From NCBI RefSeq assembly GCF_001262605.1, contig NZ_LGTC01000001.1, positions 744,001 to 808,000 on the forward strand: a stretch of 64,000 bases of DNA, written 5' to 3'. Source of the stretch: Pseudobacteroides cellulosolvens ATCC 35603 = DSM 2933. GTDB lineage: Bacteria > Bacillota > Clostridia > Acetivibrionales > DSM-2933. Below the pieces are notes generated by a model. That model saw only the letters and a list, made by a program, of their open reading frames with translations, ran no database searches and was not told where the DNA came from. Position 1 is the stretch's first letter. Every line of letters begins with the position of its first letter. Shown piece after piece: positions 27,985-39,670 of the stretch. The translations under genes and the position numbers were made by a program.

Positions 27985-29272
27985 ATGAGCAAAATGCGTA
28001 AATTAATTTTGATTATTATGATTGTTTGTTTGGGTATTACAGCAGGATGTGGCGAGCAGGCGGAAAAGTCGGTTAACAACATAGAGGATGAGGCAAAAGT
28101 TCAGAAAAAGGAATCTACTGAAAAAAGTAAAGGTACTGTGGAACTGAAGTTGTGGAGCTGGTTTAGCCAAGCTGGAATAATTAAGCAATTTGAAGCTGAA
28201 AATAAAGGAATAACAGTAAAGGAAGAGCTTTTTAGTTTTGACAAATGTGCCGAAGAGTATATGAAGGCTCTTTCCAGCGGCGTAGGACCTGATTTTTATA
28301 TTTGACAGCGGTTTTTTCGGGCAGTATACAGTTAACAATGTTTTGCAGGACTTATATGAGGAGCCGTTTTCAGCGGGCAAGTACAAAGATGATTTTTTAG
28401 GTTTTGAAAGTGGATTGTCTGTTGATAAAAAACAATTATTGTCACTTTCCATATCAACTGCACCGTACGTTACAATGTACAGAGAAGATATAATGAAAGC
28501 AAATGGATTTCCATATGAGCCTGCTGAGTTCGGCAAATTTATAGAAAACCCCGACAATCTTATAAAAATTGCAAAAAAACTAAAAGAGAATAACAAATAC
28601 ATCTTTTCCTATCCTACTGATCTAACTGATGTGGTTGGAAATTCTTTAGGTTATTTTGATGATAAGCTGGATTATGTACGTTATGGAAATTTATTTGAAA
28701 AATCATTGGATATAATGATGCAGTCATCTAAAAATGGATGGTTATTGGATGAAAATTTCTGGGGAGAAGGCGGAAAAACTGCACTTAAGGAAGATAAGCT
28801 TGCTATGTGTTTTTACGGCTCTTATATTATGGGGACATTGGAAAGATATGTGCCGGAGCAAAAGGGTAAGTGGAGAATTACAACACCGCCTTTGGGTTTA
28901 GCTTCCTGGGCGTCGGATTCTCGTGCGGCCATAAATATACAAAGCGATCACAAGGAAGAGGCATGGAAATTGATTGAGTACATAGTAACTCAAAAAAATA
29001 AGGGTGGAGTGGATTATACAAATACTATACCTTCTTATAAACCTTATATTAATTTTGAAAAAAACTTAAATAAAAAATTGCAATTCTACGGAGATCAAAA
29101 TGTATATCCAATTATAAAAAAACTCGCAGAAAATACCAAGTATTTCAAATTAACTCCTATGGACCATAAAGCTCTTGAAATATACAGGAATAGCGTGTGG
29201 ACAGTAATGAAGCAAAAATCAAAGCCTGATGAAGCTGTTGACAAGATGAAAAAAATATTGAAAAGGAATTAA
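27985..29272 (+). pseudogene. Extracellular solute-binding lipoprotein (sugar ABC type), split by a frameshift
   Basis: The first frame (27985-28305) has a signal peptide with lipobox ITAGCGEQ and the opening of a family 1 binding protein (KLWSWFSQAGIIKQFE). The remainder is in another frame: DSGFFGQYTVNNVLQDLYEE from about 28304, then AWKLIEYIVTQK, to 29272. One extra T in the run at 28301-28303, or an equivalent shift, separates them; removing it gives a 428-aa protein of normal length. No ABC permease or ATPase adjoins it. Its place after a GGDEF sensor gene suggests a sensing role or use of distant permeases. The cause of the shift cannot be told from one sequence. Confidence 0.8.
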
Positions 29273-29372
29273 GTAAAGATAAAAAAGCTTTGATAGGTGA
29301 GTAGGTGAATGTGTTAAGTCAAGAAGAATATTTTGATATATTTATTAAATAACTGATTTTTTAAAAAACAAT

Positions 29373-29424
29373 AAAAAGGGCAGCAGGGAAATTGTATAAA
29401 AAAGTTCTCTGCTGCCCTTTTTTT
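29373..29424 (+). terminator. Strong Rho-independent terminator after the binding-protein gene
   Basis: AAAAAGGGCAGCAG pairs with CTGCTGCCCTTTTT over 14 bp and ends in a T tract. It isolates the signalling island from the hemicellulase genes. Confidence 0.9.
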
Positions 29425-29834
29425 AATACAAGGGGAATAATGGTTATGTTAGCCATAAATAGAAACAGAGGTATTTAATGATAATCCATTTAAGAAGATT
29501 TCGAAATAATGCAATAAGATATTTACTTGATAGGTTTACATATTAAATTCATAATTAAAGTAATATAATATTTTAGTTAGATATCCATAATTTTCCTGAT
29601 TCTTATATCTTTAAAAAAAATCTTTATAACAGAAAATATGCTGAAATCAACTTGAGGAATCTAACAATTTGTAACACAGGTTAATATGTAAGAGCAGAGG
29701 ATAATTTAGTAGAGGAGGGGATAAGTAAGGCTGTAATTTAAAAAATGATTTTTAGAGAGAGAATATAATGGTATAAGATAGAGATTATTATTTGCTTATG
29801 ATTAACATAATAATAATTAAACGGGGAATTAAGT
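29425..29834. other. Long AT-rich leader region before the first CE15 gene
   Basis: About 410 bases without a gene. I see no consensus sigma-A promoter; a TTTACA at 29535 and TATAAT at 29564 are 23 bases apart, too far. A purine-rich stretch (GTAGAGGAGGGGATAAG near 29710) resembles a ribosome-binding site but has no frame after it. Alternative sigma factors or a long processed leader are possible. Confidence 0.4.
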
Positions 29835-31316
29835 ATGAGAAAGAATAAAGCTTATTTAAGCATGTTTCTTTTAGTTATGTTTGTAACATCATTGTTCACT
29901 TTTGGTTCAGGAACAGCCAATGCGTTAATAGCACCGGGTATAACAGTTCCTTCATTCTCACAGTTAAAGGATAATCCTAAATATCCTGATCCATTTAAGT
30001 TTTTGGATGGCACAAGATTAAAAGATAGAGGAGATTGGCCAAAACTCCGTAATGAAATAAGTGCTTTGGCACAGACTTTTGAATACGGTATAATTCCAGG
30101 AAAACCGGAAAGTGTTAAAGGATCAGTGAGCGGCAGCACTATAACAGTCACAGTAACTGACAAAGGAAAAACTGTATCATTTACAGCTAAAGTTACTTAT
30201 CCTAGTGCAGGTACAGCACCATATCCGGCAATGATAGGATGTGGAATGAATTCACTTAATCAGCAGGAAATACTTAAACTGGGAGTGGCTTGTATTGATC
30301 TTGATACTGAAAGTATTGCCAGTCAGACTAATAATAACAGAGGAAAAGGTAAGTTTTATGACTTATACGGAAGTAACCACAGCTGTGGTGATATAGCAGC
30401 ATGGGCATGGGGTGCCGGCCGTTTGATTGATGCCCTTGAGTTGACTCCAGCTGCAAAAATCAACCCTAAAAAGCTCGGTGTAACAGGTGGTTCACGTAAT
30501 GGTAAAGGAGCACTTGGAATTGGTGCCTTTGAAGAAAGAATTGCTCTTACCATACCTCAGGAATCAGGCAGCGGCGGAACAGGAAATTATCGTTTTGCAG
30601 AGTCCAAAGGTTCAGCTGTTCAGCGTATACAATCCACAGTTGGAGAACAGGCATGGTTTTCTAAAGCATTGGATCAATTTTCATATGCTGTTAACAAACT
30701 TCCATATGACCACCATCAAATTTTAGCACTGTGTGCACCTCGCGGACTGTTGCTGATCGAGAATCCTGATTATGAATGGTTGTGTAATGAAGGTTGTTGG
30801 AATAATGGTAAATGTGTACAAATGGTATATCAGGCATTAGGCATAGGCGATAGAATGGGATATTCATCAGTTGGCGGTCATATGCATTGTTCATTGCCAG
30901 CATCGCAGTATGGTGATGTAAATGCTTTCATAAAGAAGTTCCTTCTTGATGATAAAACTGCTAACACTAATATCTTTAAGTCAGATAAAAACTATACATT
31001 AAACACATCAAAATGGATAGATTGGACTGTTCCTACATTAACAGGAACTGTACCTGAAGTTGGATCAGATACACCAGCAAGTACTCCAACACCAACAAAA
31101 CCATCATATACACCAACACCAACAAAGCCTGCAAATGTTGAAGACGTAAATGGTGATGGCGTTGTTAATATGGCAGATGCTTTAATAATCGCAACTGCTT
31201 TTAACAGTACAACAGGAGAACCTAAATTCAAAGCAAACTGCGATTTGGATAGAAATGGTGTTATAAATATGGCTGATATTTTGTTAATTGCAGCTAAGTT
31301 TGGAAAGACCTTTTAG
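29835..31316 (+). CDS. Cellulosomal glucuronoyl esterase: CE15 plus type I dockerin
   Basis: 493-aa secreted enzyme. The signal peptide ends at about GTANA (residue 30). The CE15 catalytic domain (about 40-400) has nucleophile Ser220 in [11 protein letters not shown], Glu243 in PQESGSGG and the His region GGHMHCSLP (349-351), matching the Ser-Glu-His triad of the family. CE15 cleaves esters between lignin alcohols and 4-O-methylglucuronic acid of xylan. A Thr-Pro linker leads to a dockerin (435-493) with two calcium-loop repeats (DVNGDGVVNMADAL and DLDRNGVINMADIL) that would dock to a type I cohesin. The next gene carries a close paralogue of the whole catalytic domain. Confidence 0.92.
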   Translation: MRKNKAYLSMFLLVMFVTSLFTFGSGTANALIAPGITVPSFSQLKDNPKYPDPFKFLDGTRLKDRGDWPKLRNEISALAQTFEYGIIPGKPESVKGSVSGSTITVTVTDKGKTVSFTAKVTYPSAGTAPYPAMIGCGMNSLNQQEILKLGVACIDLDTESIASQTNNNRGKGKFYDLYGSNHSCGDIAAWAWGAGRLIDALELTPAAKINPKKLGVTGGSRNGKGALGIGAFEERIALTIPQESGSGGTGNYRFAESKGSAVQRIQSTVGEQAWFSKALDQFSYAVNKLPYDHHQILALCAPRGLLLIENPDYEWLCNEGCWNNGKCVQMVYQALGIGDRMGYSSVGGHMHCSLPASQYGDVNAFIKKFLLDDKTANTNIFKSDKNYTLNTSKWIDWTVPTLTGTVPEVGSDTPASTPTPTKPSYTPTPTKPANVEDVNGDGVVNMADALIIATAFNSTTGEPKFKANCDLDRNGVINMADILLIAAKFGKTF

Positions 31317-31365
31317 TCTTGCCTTAATTAACTTTTCTTTTAATTAATTTAAAGATAGTTTAAAA

Positions 31366-31445
31366 GATATTGATCTTGCAGTTGTCTGTTGCAAATTACA
31401 TTAAACTTTTTGTTTTTTGCTTCCGGCAATTGTAAGATCAATATC
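31366..31445. other. 19-bp intergenic stem-loop between the two CE15 genes
   Basis: The arms GATATTGATCTTGCAGTTG (31366-31384) and CAATTGTAAGATCAATATC (31427-31445) pair fully if two G-U pairs are allowed, with a 42-base loop. There is no adjoining T tract, so it looks more like an mRNA processing or stability element than a simple terminator. Confidence 0.6.
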
Positions 31446-31465
31446 ACTTTATTTATATAATTTAA

Positions 31466-34723
<3,258 letters not shown>

Positions 34724-34751
34724 TCATCGTAATGTAGCAAAGTGTAACAAT

Positions 34752-34786
34752 GGATATGATCATATCTAAATAATATGGTCATATCC
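34752..34786. terminator. Hairpin after the multi-domain esterase gene
   Basis: GGATATGATCATAT (34752-34765) pairs with ATATGGTCATATCC (34773-34786), one G-U pair. No long T tract follows. Confidence 0.5.
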
Positions 34787-34943
34787 GTTGAATCAGCTAA
34801 TAGCAAATAATTGTATTTTTGAAATTGCCTTATTTAAATTTATGCGGAAAAATATAAAAACACAATATTTCGAAAAAAAACAGAAGATATTGACTTGAGA
34901 GGCTTCTTCGGTACATTCATAATATAAATTAAGCATATATTTA

Positions 34944-35026
34944 ATGTCCAGAAAATTATGGTGTATTCTGCACCACAATTTTTCATGACAACAATTAGGA
35001 TTGCAAAATCTCAAGCGGTTTTGTTC
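34944..35026 (+). repeat. R2 dispersed palindromic repeat, copy 2
   Basis: A first hairpin (GAAAATTATGGTGTATTC with CACCACAATTTTTC) is followed by a spacer and a second small stem (GCAAAATC / GGTTTTGT). Copies 3 and 4 have the same two-hairpin layout. From 35027 to the GH8 gene at 35299 I see only AT-rich sequence and the final AAGGAGG ribosome-binding site. Confidence 0.75.
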
Positions 35027-35298
35027 TTATATTGTTTATTTAATATATAAATTAATTTATGCCGCTTATTATCTCCAGAAATCTTAACATAACTGTTTAA
35101 CACTAAAAAGGATAAATATAGAAAATTATAATAAAGGGAATTATCAGATATAAAAGAGATTACTAAACATGTTTCTGTTGTTTTAAATTCGCTTAAATAT
35201 GACTTTTAAGTAATTTAGCCAGCGAAAGGAGTGATAAAAAAATAAAATAACAGAAACAAAAAAACAAGTAATCAATTATTCTAAGGAGGAGTACAAGT

Positions 35299-37497
35299 AT
35301 GAAAATCAAAAAACTACTGAGTTTGGTACTGATATGCAGCATTATAGCTACATATTTTGTACAGGCAGGTGTACAGTCTAATGCCGCAACTCCTGTAATA
35401 CCGGCACAAGGTGCATTTGAAACAGGGGTATACAGGAACCTGTTTAAAGAGGCTGGACATACTGATGCAGAAATCAAGGCAAAGTTGGAAAAAGAGTTTC
35501 AGTCATTATTTCATGGCGACAGCAACCATAAAATCATGTATGAAGTAGGTTCAGATATGGCATATATTCTGGATGTCAATAATAATGACATCCGTAGTGA
35601 AGGCCAGTCATATGGAATGATGCACTGTGTTCAGATGGATAAGAAGACTGAATTTGACAAGCTCTGGAAATGGGCTAAGACCTATATGCAACAAAAAAGC
35701 GGTCAGTTTAAAGGATTTTTTGCATGGCAATGTAGAACTGACGGAAGCCATATGGATGAAACACCAGCTTCCGATGGTGATGAATATTTTGCAATGGCAC
35801 TTTTGTTTGCTTCAAAACGTTGGGGTAATGGTACAGGAATTTTCAACTATGAAGCTGAAGCTAATGCCATATTGGATGCATGCTTGCATCAGTCTGATGA
35901 TGGACAAGGATACAACCTTATTAACAAAAACTCAAACCAGGTAGTTTTCTGTCCTAGTGCCGGTAACTATGACTTTACAGATCCTTCATACCATCTTCCT
36001 GGATTCTATGAACTGTTTGCTTTATGGGGACCGGAAAAAGATAGGGAAACATGGAAGAAAGTTGCAGCAACAAGCAGAGAGTTTTTCAAAAAGACAACTC
36101 ATCCAACAACAGGCTTAGCACCTGATTATGCAAATTTTGATGGATCACCAAAGAGCGTATCATGGGGTACAGAGCATGTTGACTTCCGCTATGATGCTTG
36201 GCGTACTGTTAACAATAGTGCTTTTGACTTTGCATGGTTTAAAAAAGATGCATGGGCAAGTACATATGCAGACAGAATACAGGATTTCTTTGTAAGTAAG
36301 GGTCGTACAACTTATGGAGGATGTTATAAACTCGATGGTACACAATTAAATACTGACCATTCACCTGGACTTGTAGCAATGAATGCTGTTGCAAGCTTGG
36401 CAGCTACTAAAGCTCAGGCATATGATTTTGTTGAAGACTTGTGGAAACTATCTGCACCAAGCGGACAATACAGGTATTATGACGGATGTCTCTTTATGTT
36501 TGGTTTACTACATGTCAGCGGTAACTTCAGAATATGGGGTGCAGCAGAACCAACTGAATTACCATCAGATACTCCAACACCTACTAAAGATACTTCAGGT
36601 CCAGCAGTTAAAGGTGATCTCAACAATGACGGTGTTATAAATATGGCTGATGTTATACTTATAGCAACTGCTTTCAACGCAACAAGCGGATCTGAAAAAT
36701 ATAAAGCAGCATACGATCTTAACAATGATGGTGCAATAAACATGGCTGATGTTCTTACTATTGCACAGAATTTTAATAAATCAGTCACTCAGGTATCAAC
36801 AAATCCACCTACGGCAACAGCAACATCAACAAAAGCACCTACACCTACTCCAACAAAGCCATCATCAAACCCTAACGCTAAGCTTATAGCTCTTACATTT
36901 GATGATGGTCCGGATAACACTAAAACAGCTAGGGTGCTTGACAAACTTGATAAGTATAAAGTTCCTGCAACATTTATGATGATAGGACAAAATATAAGCA
37001 GTGGCACAGCTAATATAATTAAGAGAGTTGTAAGTTCAGGACATGAAATAGGAAATCACTCATGGGATTATTCAAGCATGAACAACATGTCCTCAACACA
37101 AGTTAAAGATTATATCAGCAGGACAAATGCTGCTATTTCGCAATATGCAGGTGTAACACCTAAGTTCTTCCGTGCACCGAACCTTGCATATAGCCAGACT
37201 ATGTATGATGCTATAGATTTGACATTTGTACAGGGTGTTACATGCAATGACTGGGTTCAATCTTCCTCTGCAACTGACAGAGCTAATGCTGTTATAGCTG
37301 GGGCTAAAGACGGTACAATTATTCTGATGCATGACAATCAGCCTGACCCGCATCCAACACCAGAAGCTCTTGATATAATAATTCCTAGGCTTCAGAGTCA
37401 GGGTTATGAATTTGTGACACTTTCTGAATTGTTCCAGAGAAAAGGCGTTACATTAAGAGCAAATGACAATATAGCTCATACTACATTGCCTAACTAA
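35299..37497 (+). CDS. Cellulosomal GH8 xylanase-like enzyme with dockerin and CE4 deacetylase
   Basis: 732-aa secreted enzyme. The signal peptide ends near residue 30 (QSNAA). The GH8 domain (about 36-415) has probable acid Glu101 in RSEGQSYGM and Asp159 in PASDGDEYF. Subfamily members cut xylan, xylo-oligomers from the reducing end, or beta-glucans; the xylan-related neighbours favour xylan. The dockerin (about 436-495) is internal. The C-terminal NodB/CE4 domain (526-732) has TFDDGPD and GNHSWDY: the first metal His (587) is present, but the residue four later is Tyr591, where the usual HxxxH has His. CE4 enzymes remove acetyl groups from xylan or chitin-like polymers. The layout parallels GH11-CBM6-dockerin-CE4 xylanases of Clostridium thermocellum. 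Confidence 0.9.
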   Translation: MKIKKLLSLVLICSIIATYFVQAGVQSNAATPVIPAQGAFETGVYRNLFKEAGHTDAEIKAKLEKEFQSLFHGDSNHKIMYEVGSDMAYILDVNNNDIRSEGQSYGMMHCVQMDKKTEFDKLWKWAKTYMQQKSGQFKGFFAWQCRTDGSHMDETPASDGDEYFAMALLFASKRWGNGTGIFNYEAEANAILDACLHQSDDGQGYNLINKNSNQVVFCPSAGNYDFTDPSYHLPGFYELFALWGPEKDRETWKKVAATSREFFKKTTHPTTGLAPDYANFDGSPKSVSWGTEHVDFRYDAWRTVNNSAFDFAWFKKDAWASTYADRIQDFFVSKGRTTYGGCYKLDGTQLNTDHSPGLVAMNAVASLAATKAQAYDFVEDLWKLSAPSGQYRYYDGCLFMFGLLHVSGNFRIWGAAEPTELPSDTPTPTKDTSGPAVKGDLNNDGVINMADVILIATAFNATSGSEKYKAAYDLNNDGAINMADVLTIAQNFNKSVTQVSTNPPTATATSTKAPTPTPTKPSSNPNAKLIALTFDDGPDNTKTARVLDKLDKYKVPATFMMIGQNISSGTANIIKRVVSSGHEIGNHSWDYSSMNNMSSTQVKDYISRTNAAISQYAGVTPKFFRAPNLAYSQTMYDAIDLTFVQGVTCNDWVQSSSATDRANAVIAGAKDGTIILMHDNQPDPHPTPEALDIIIPRLQSQGYEFVTLSELFQRKGVTLRANDNIAHTTLPN

Positions 37498-37539
37498 TAG
37501 AGGCATACTTAGCTTTATATTCCCTCCAAATTCAATAGG

Positions 37540-37569
37540 GGGCAGAGTGGTTTTTACCTCGATCTGCCC
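37540..37569 (+). terminator. Hairpin after the GH8-CE4 gene
   Basis: GGGCAGA and TCTGCCC pair around a T-rich loop and are followed by TTTAC. A weak terminator is likely. Confidence 0.5.
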
Positions 37570-37581
37570 TTTACTCATTAC

Positions 37582-37610
37582 TTTATTTATTGTAACAAAA
37601 GTAGTATAAT
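37582..37610 (+). promoter_or_regulatory. Probable promoter of the SGNH esterase gene
   Basis: TTTATT (37582-37587) and TATAAT (37605-37610) are 17 bases apart. The -35 is a poor match. Confidence 0.4.
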
Positions 37611-37685
37611 TTATAAAACAGTATTATAAAATTGATTGATTTGTTTAATTGAATAATGAATATTTCTAAAGCGGAGGCAACGAAC

Positions 37686-38327
37686 ATGACAAAACAAGAC
37701 ATCAATGATTCAATCCAAAGGGTTGACGAGCATCATATTGAAAGACATGAGCATTTTTTGAATTTTAAGATAAATAACAAAATTGATTTGCTATTTATAG
37801 GTGATTCTATTACTAGAAGGTGGTTAGAAGTACCACATCTGTGGGAAGCATATTTCTCAAAATATAATTCAGCAAATTTTGGTGTGGGAGCGGATACAAT
37901 ACAAAATTTAAAATGGCGTATATTGAATGGTGAATTGGACGATATACAGCCCAAAGTTGTAGTGGTGCTTATAGGTACCAATAATTTGGCTCATTATAGT
38001 GCAGAAGAAGTTTTTCAAGGGATAGAAGGGATACTCGACATTTTCAAGGAAAAGCTTCCCAACTCCAAAATTATATTAATGGGATTATTGCCGAGAGATC
38101 CGGATGAAGAATGCAGCGACTACATTAGTAAAGTTACAGATGTTAATAAAAAACTTCACAAACTATCCAAAGAACGCAATCTAATATTTTTAGATATAGG
38201 AAAAGAATTTATTATTGAAAATAATAAGGTTAACAGATCTTTGATGGAAGACGGCTTACATTTGATAGAGCCAGGCTATGTAATATGGGGCGACATAATA
38301 GGTCCTATAATAAGGGATAATTTTTAA
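37686..38327 (+). CDS. SGNH/GDSL family esterase, cytosolic
   Basis: 213-aa hydrolase with the four SGNH blocks: Ser in LFIGDSIT, Gly in NFGVGADT, Asn in LIGTNN and Asp/His in DGLHLIEPGY. It resembles the platelet-activating-factor acetylhydrolase-like group (PAF-AH beta/gamma). There is no signal peptide, so it probably deacetylates imported acetylated xylo-oligosaccharides or another small ester. GCGGAGG favours the ATG at 37686 over the frame start at 37656. It directly follows the hemicellulase genes. Confidence 0.85.
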   Translation: MTKQDINDSIQRVDEHHIERHEHFLNFKINNKIDLLFIGDSITRRWLEVPHLWEAYFSKYNSANFGVGADTIQNLKWRILNGELDDIQPKVVVVLIGTNNLAHYSAEEVFQGIEGILDIFKEKLPNSKIILMGLLPRDPDEECSDYISKVTDVNKKLHKLSKERNLIFLDIGKEFIIENNKVNRSLMEDGLHLIEPGYVIWGDIIGPIIRDNF

Positions 38328-38348
38328 TATGCTAAAACTATAATCCCT

Positions 38349-39257
38349 TTACTCAGTTAATGTCGGAGCATCAAAAATGTGCTTTTTCTTATATTCCAGT
38401 GGAGTCAGAGAATTGTATTTTTTAAATACATAGCTGAAATAAGGAGCGTTTTCAAACCCACATAATACAGCGATTTCTGCCACAGAGTAGCTTGTCCTTG
38501 TAAGAAGGGTTTTGGCCTTATCTAATCTGGATCTTGTAATAAATTCATTAGGAGTGATACCGACAGCATTTGTGAAAATCTTATGAAAATGATGCGGACT
38601 TATATTGGCAACCTTGGATAAATCATTCAACACCATCTTTTGCTCCAAATTATTATTTATATATTCTATAACTTTTTTCAACGCACAGTAATGAGGTGAT
38701 AAATACATGGTATTATTCACCAACGACTCGGTTGAATCCTGATACAGGTAGTACATCAGATTTAGAATATTGGCTTTTAGTGACAAATCTGCTGCGGGAG
38801 ATGGTGTAATAAATTCTTTTAATATGGAATCAAAAATATAAAGACTTCTTTCCATATTTAGAGGATGAAATATTGTAGGGATTTTTTCAAGTATAGGATT
38901 CACACAGTAATTTTGGTAGTCCTGATCGTTATATACATAATAGCTCTTAGGGCTTTTACCGGTATTGCTGAGAATATCTACGCATATAAGGTAACAACTG
39001 TAAGGCATGATTCCTTGTGTGTATTGCCCTGGCTTTCTGAATATTATATCTCCCTGTTTTACATTGTAACATTTATCATCAATAATTTGAGATCCATTAC
39101 TATAAACAATTAATTCAAATTCATAGTCATATGTAACACGTTCTTGAAGCTTGTATCCTTTAGGCATATTGGCACCTTGATAAAATAAAGCAGCTGTTAG
39201 AACTCTAGGTGCAATTTCTTCATTTTTCACATTGATTTTCTTTAACATAACACTCAT
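38349..39257 (-). CDS. AraC family transcriptional regulator
   Basis: 302 aa. The N-terminal 150 residues look like an AraC cupin-type effector domain (YDYEFELIVYSNGS, VKQGDIIFRKPGQYTQG). The C-terminus has both AraC helix-turn-helix units (DLSKVANISPHHFHKIFTNAVG and EIAVLCGFENAPYFSYVFKKYNSLTPLEYK). AAGGGG before the start codon on the minus strand fits. It is convergent with the SGNH esterase gene and is a candidate sugar-responsive regulator; the target genes are unknown. Confidence 0.9.
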   Translation of the reverse strand: MSVMLKKINVKNEEIAPRVLTAALFYQGANMPKGYKLQERVTYDYEFELIVYSNGSQIIDDKCYNVKQGDIIFRKPGQYTQGIMPYSCYLICVDILSNTGKSPKSYYVYNDQDYQNYCVNPILEKIPTIFHPLNMERSLYIFDSILKEFITPSPAADLSLKANILNLMYYLYQDSTESLVNNTMYLSPHYCALKKVIEYINNNLEQKMVLNDLSKVANISPHHFHKIFTNAVGITPNEFITRSRLDKAKTLLTRTSYSVAEIAVLCGFENAPYFSYVFKKYNSLTPLEYKKKHIFDAPTLTE

Positions 39258-39430
39258 ACTTCAAACACCCCTTATCTAATTTTAACACAAGATTTTGAAA
39301 TAATAAAATAATATATTTACTTGAATGGAGAAAAATGTTAGAAAATAATATATTCAAAATAAAGTTTACTGTAAAATAAATGTTGTATTTACGCAAGCCT
39401 TCTAGTAGATATAATATAAATAGTAATACC

Positions 39431-39552
39431 AATAAAACACTTTAGGTATTAACAAATAATTAATTAGTCAATGGGGCATATATATTATGCAAAAAATACT
39501 TGAATAATGTATTTTTTGAAATGCCCTTAAATAAACTTTAAAGTGTTTTATT
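39431..39552. repeat. 14-bp inverted repeat flanking R3 copy 2
   Basis: AATAAAACACTTTA (39431-39444) and its exact complement TAAAGTGTTTTATT (39539-39552, then four more T) enclose the R3 copy at 39445-39527. Without R3 the pair would form an ordinary T-tailed terminator hairpin. Confidence 0.6.
39445..39527 (+). repeat. R3 dispersed hairpin repeat, copy 2
   Basis: It begins GGTATTAACAAATAATTAAT, has GTCAATGGGGCAT and ends TTTTTTGAAATGCCCT as in copy 1 at 4274. It sits in the gap between the AraC regulator and the dipeptidase gene. Confidence 0.75.
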
Positions 39553-39556
39553 TTTT

Positions 39557-39640
39557 ATGTCTAGGAAATTATGTTGTATTCTACACCACAATTTCTCTCG
39601 ATAACCATCAAGGTTGACAAAATCCATTTGAGATTTTGTC
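39557..39640 (+). repeat. R2 dispersed palindromic repeat, copy 3
   Basis: The first hairpin (GGAAATTATGTTGTATTC with CACCACAATTTC) is followed by CATCAAGGTTGACAAAATC and its partner GATTTTGTC. It ends 30 bases before the dipeptidase start codon. Confidence 0.75.
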
Positions 39641-39670
39641 ATATTATATTTTGTAGAAAGGATTTTTAAA

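Noticed and set aside
28290..28315. Programmed frameshift in the sugar-binding lipoprotein
   Set aside because: There is no classic slippery heptamer with a downstream structure that I can see, and two other single-base shifts occur in this window, so sequence error or ordinary mutation is simpler.
29535..29569. Sigma-A promoter before the first CE15 gene (TTTACA and TATAAT)
   Set aside because: The boxes are 23 bases apart, too far for a functional sigma-A promoter.
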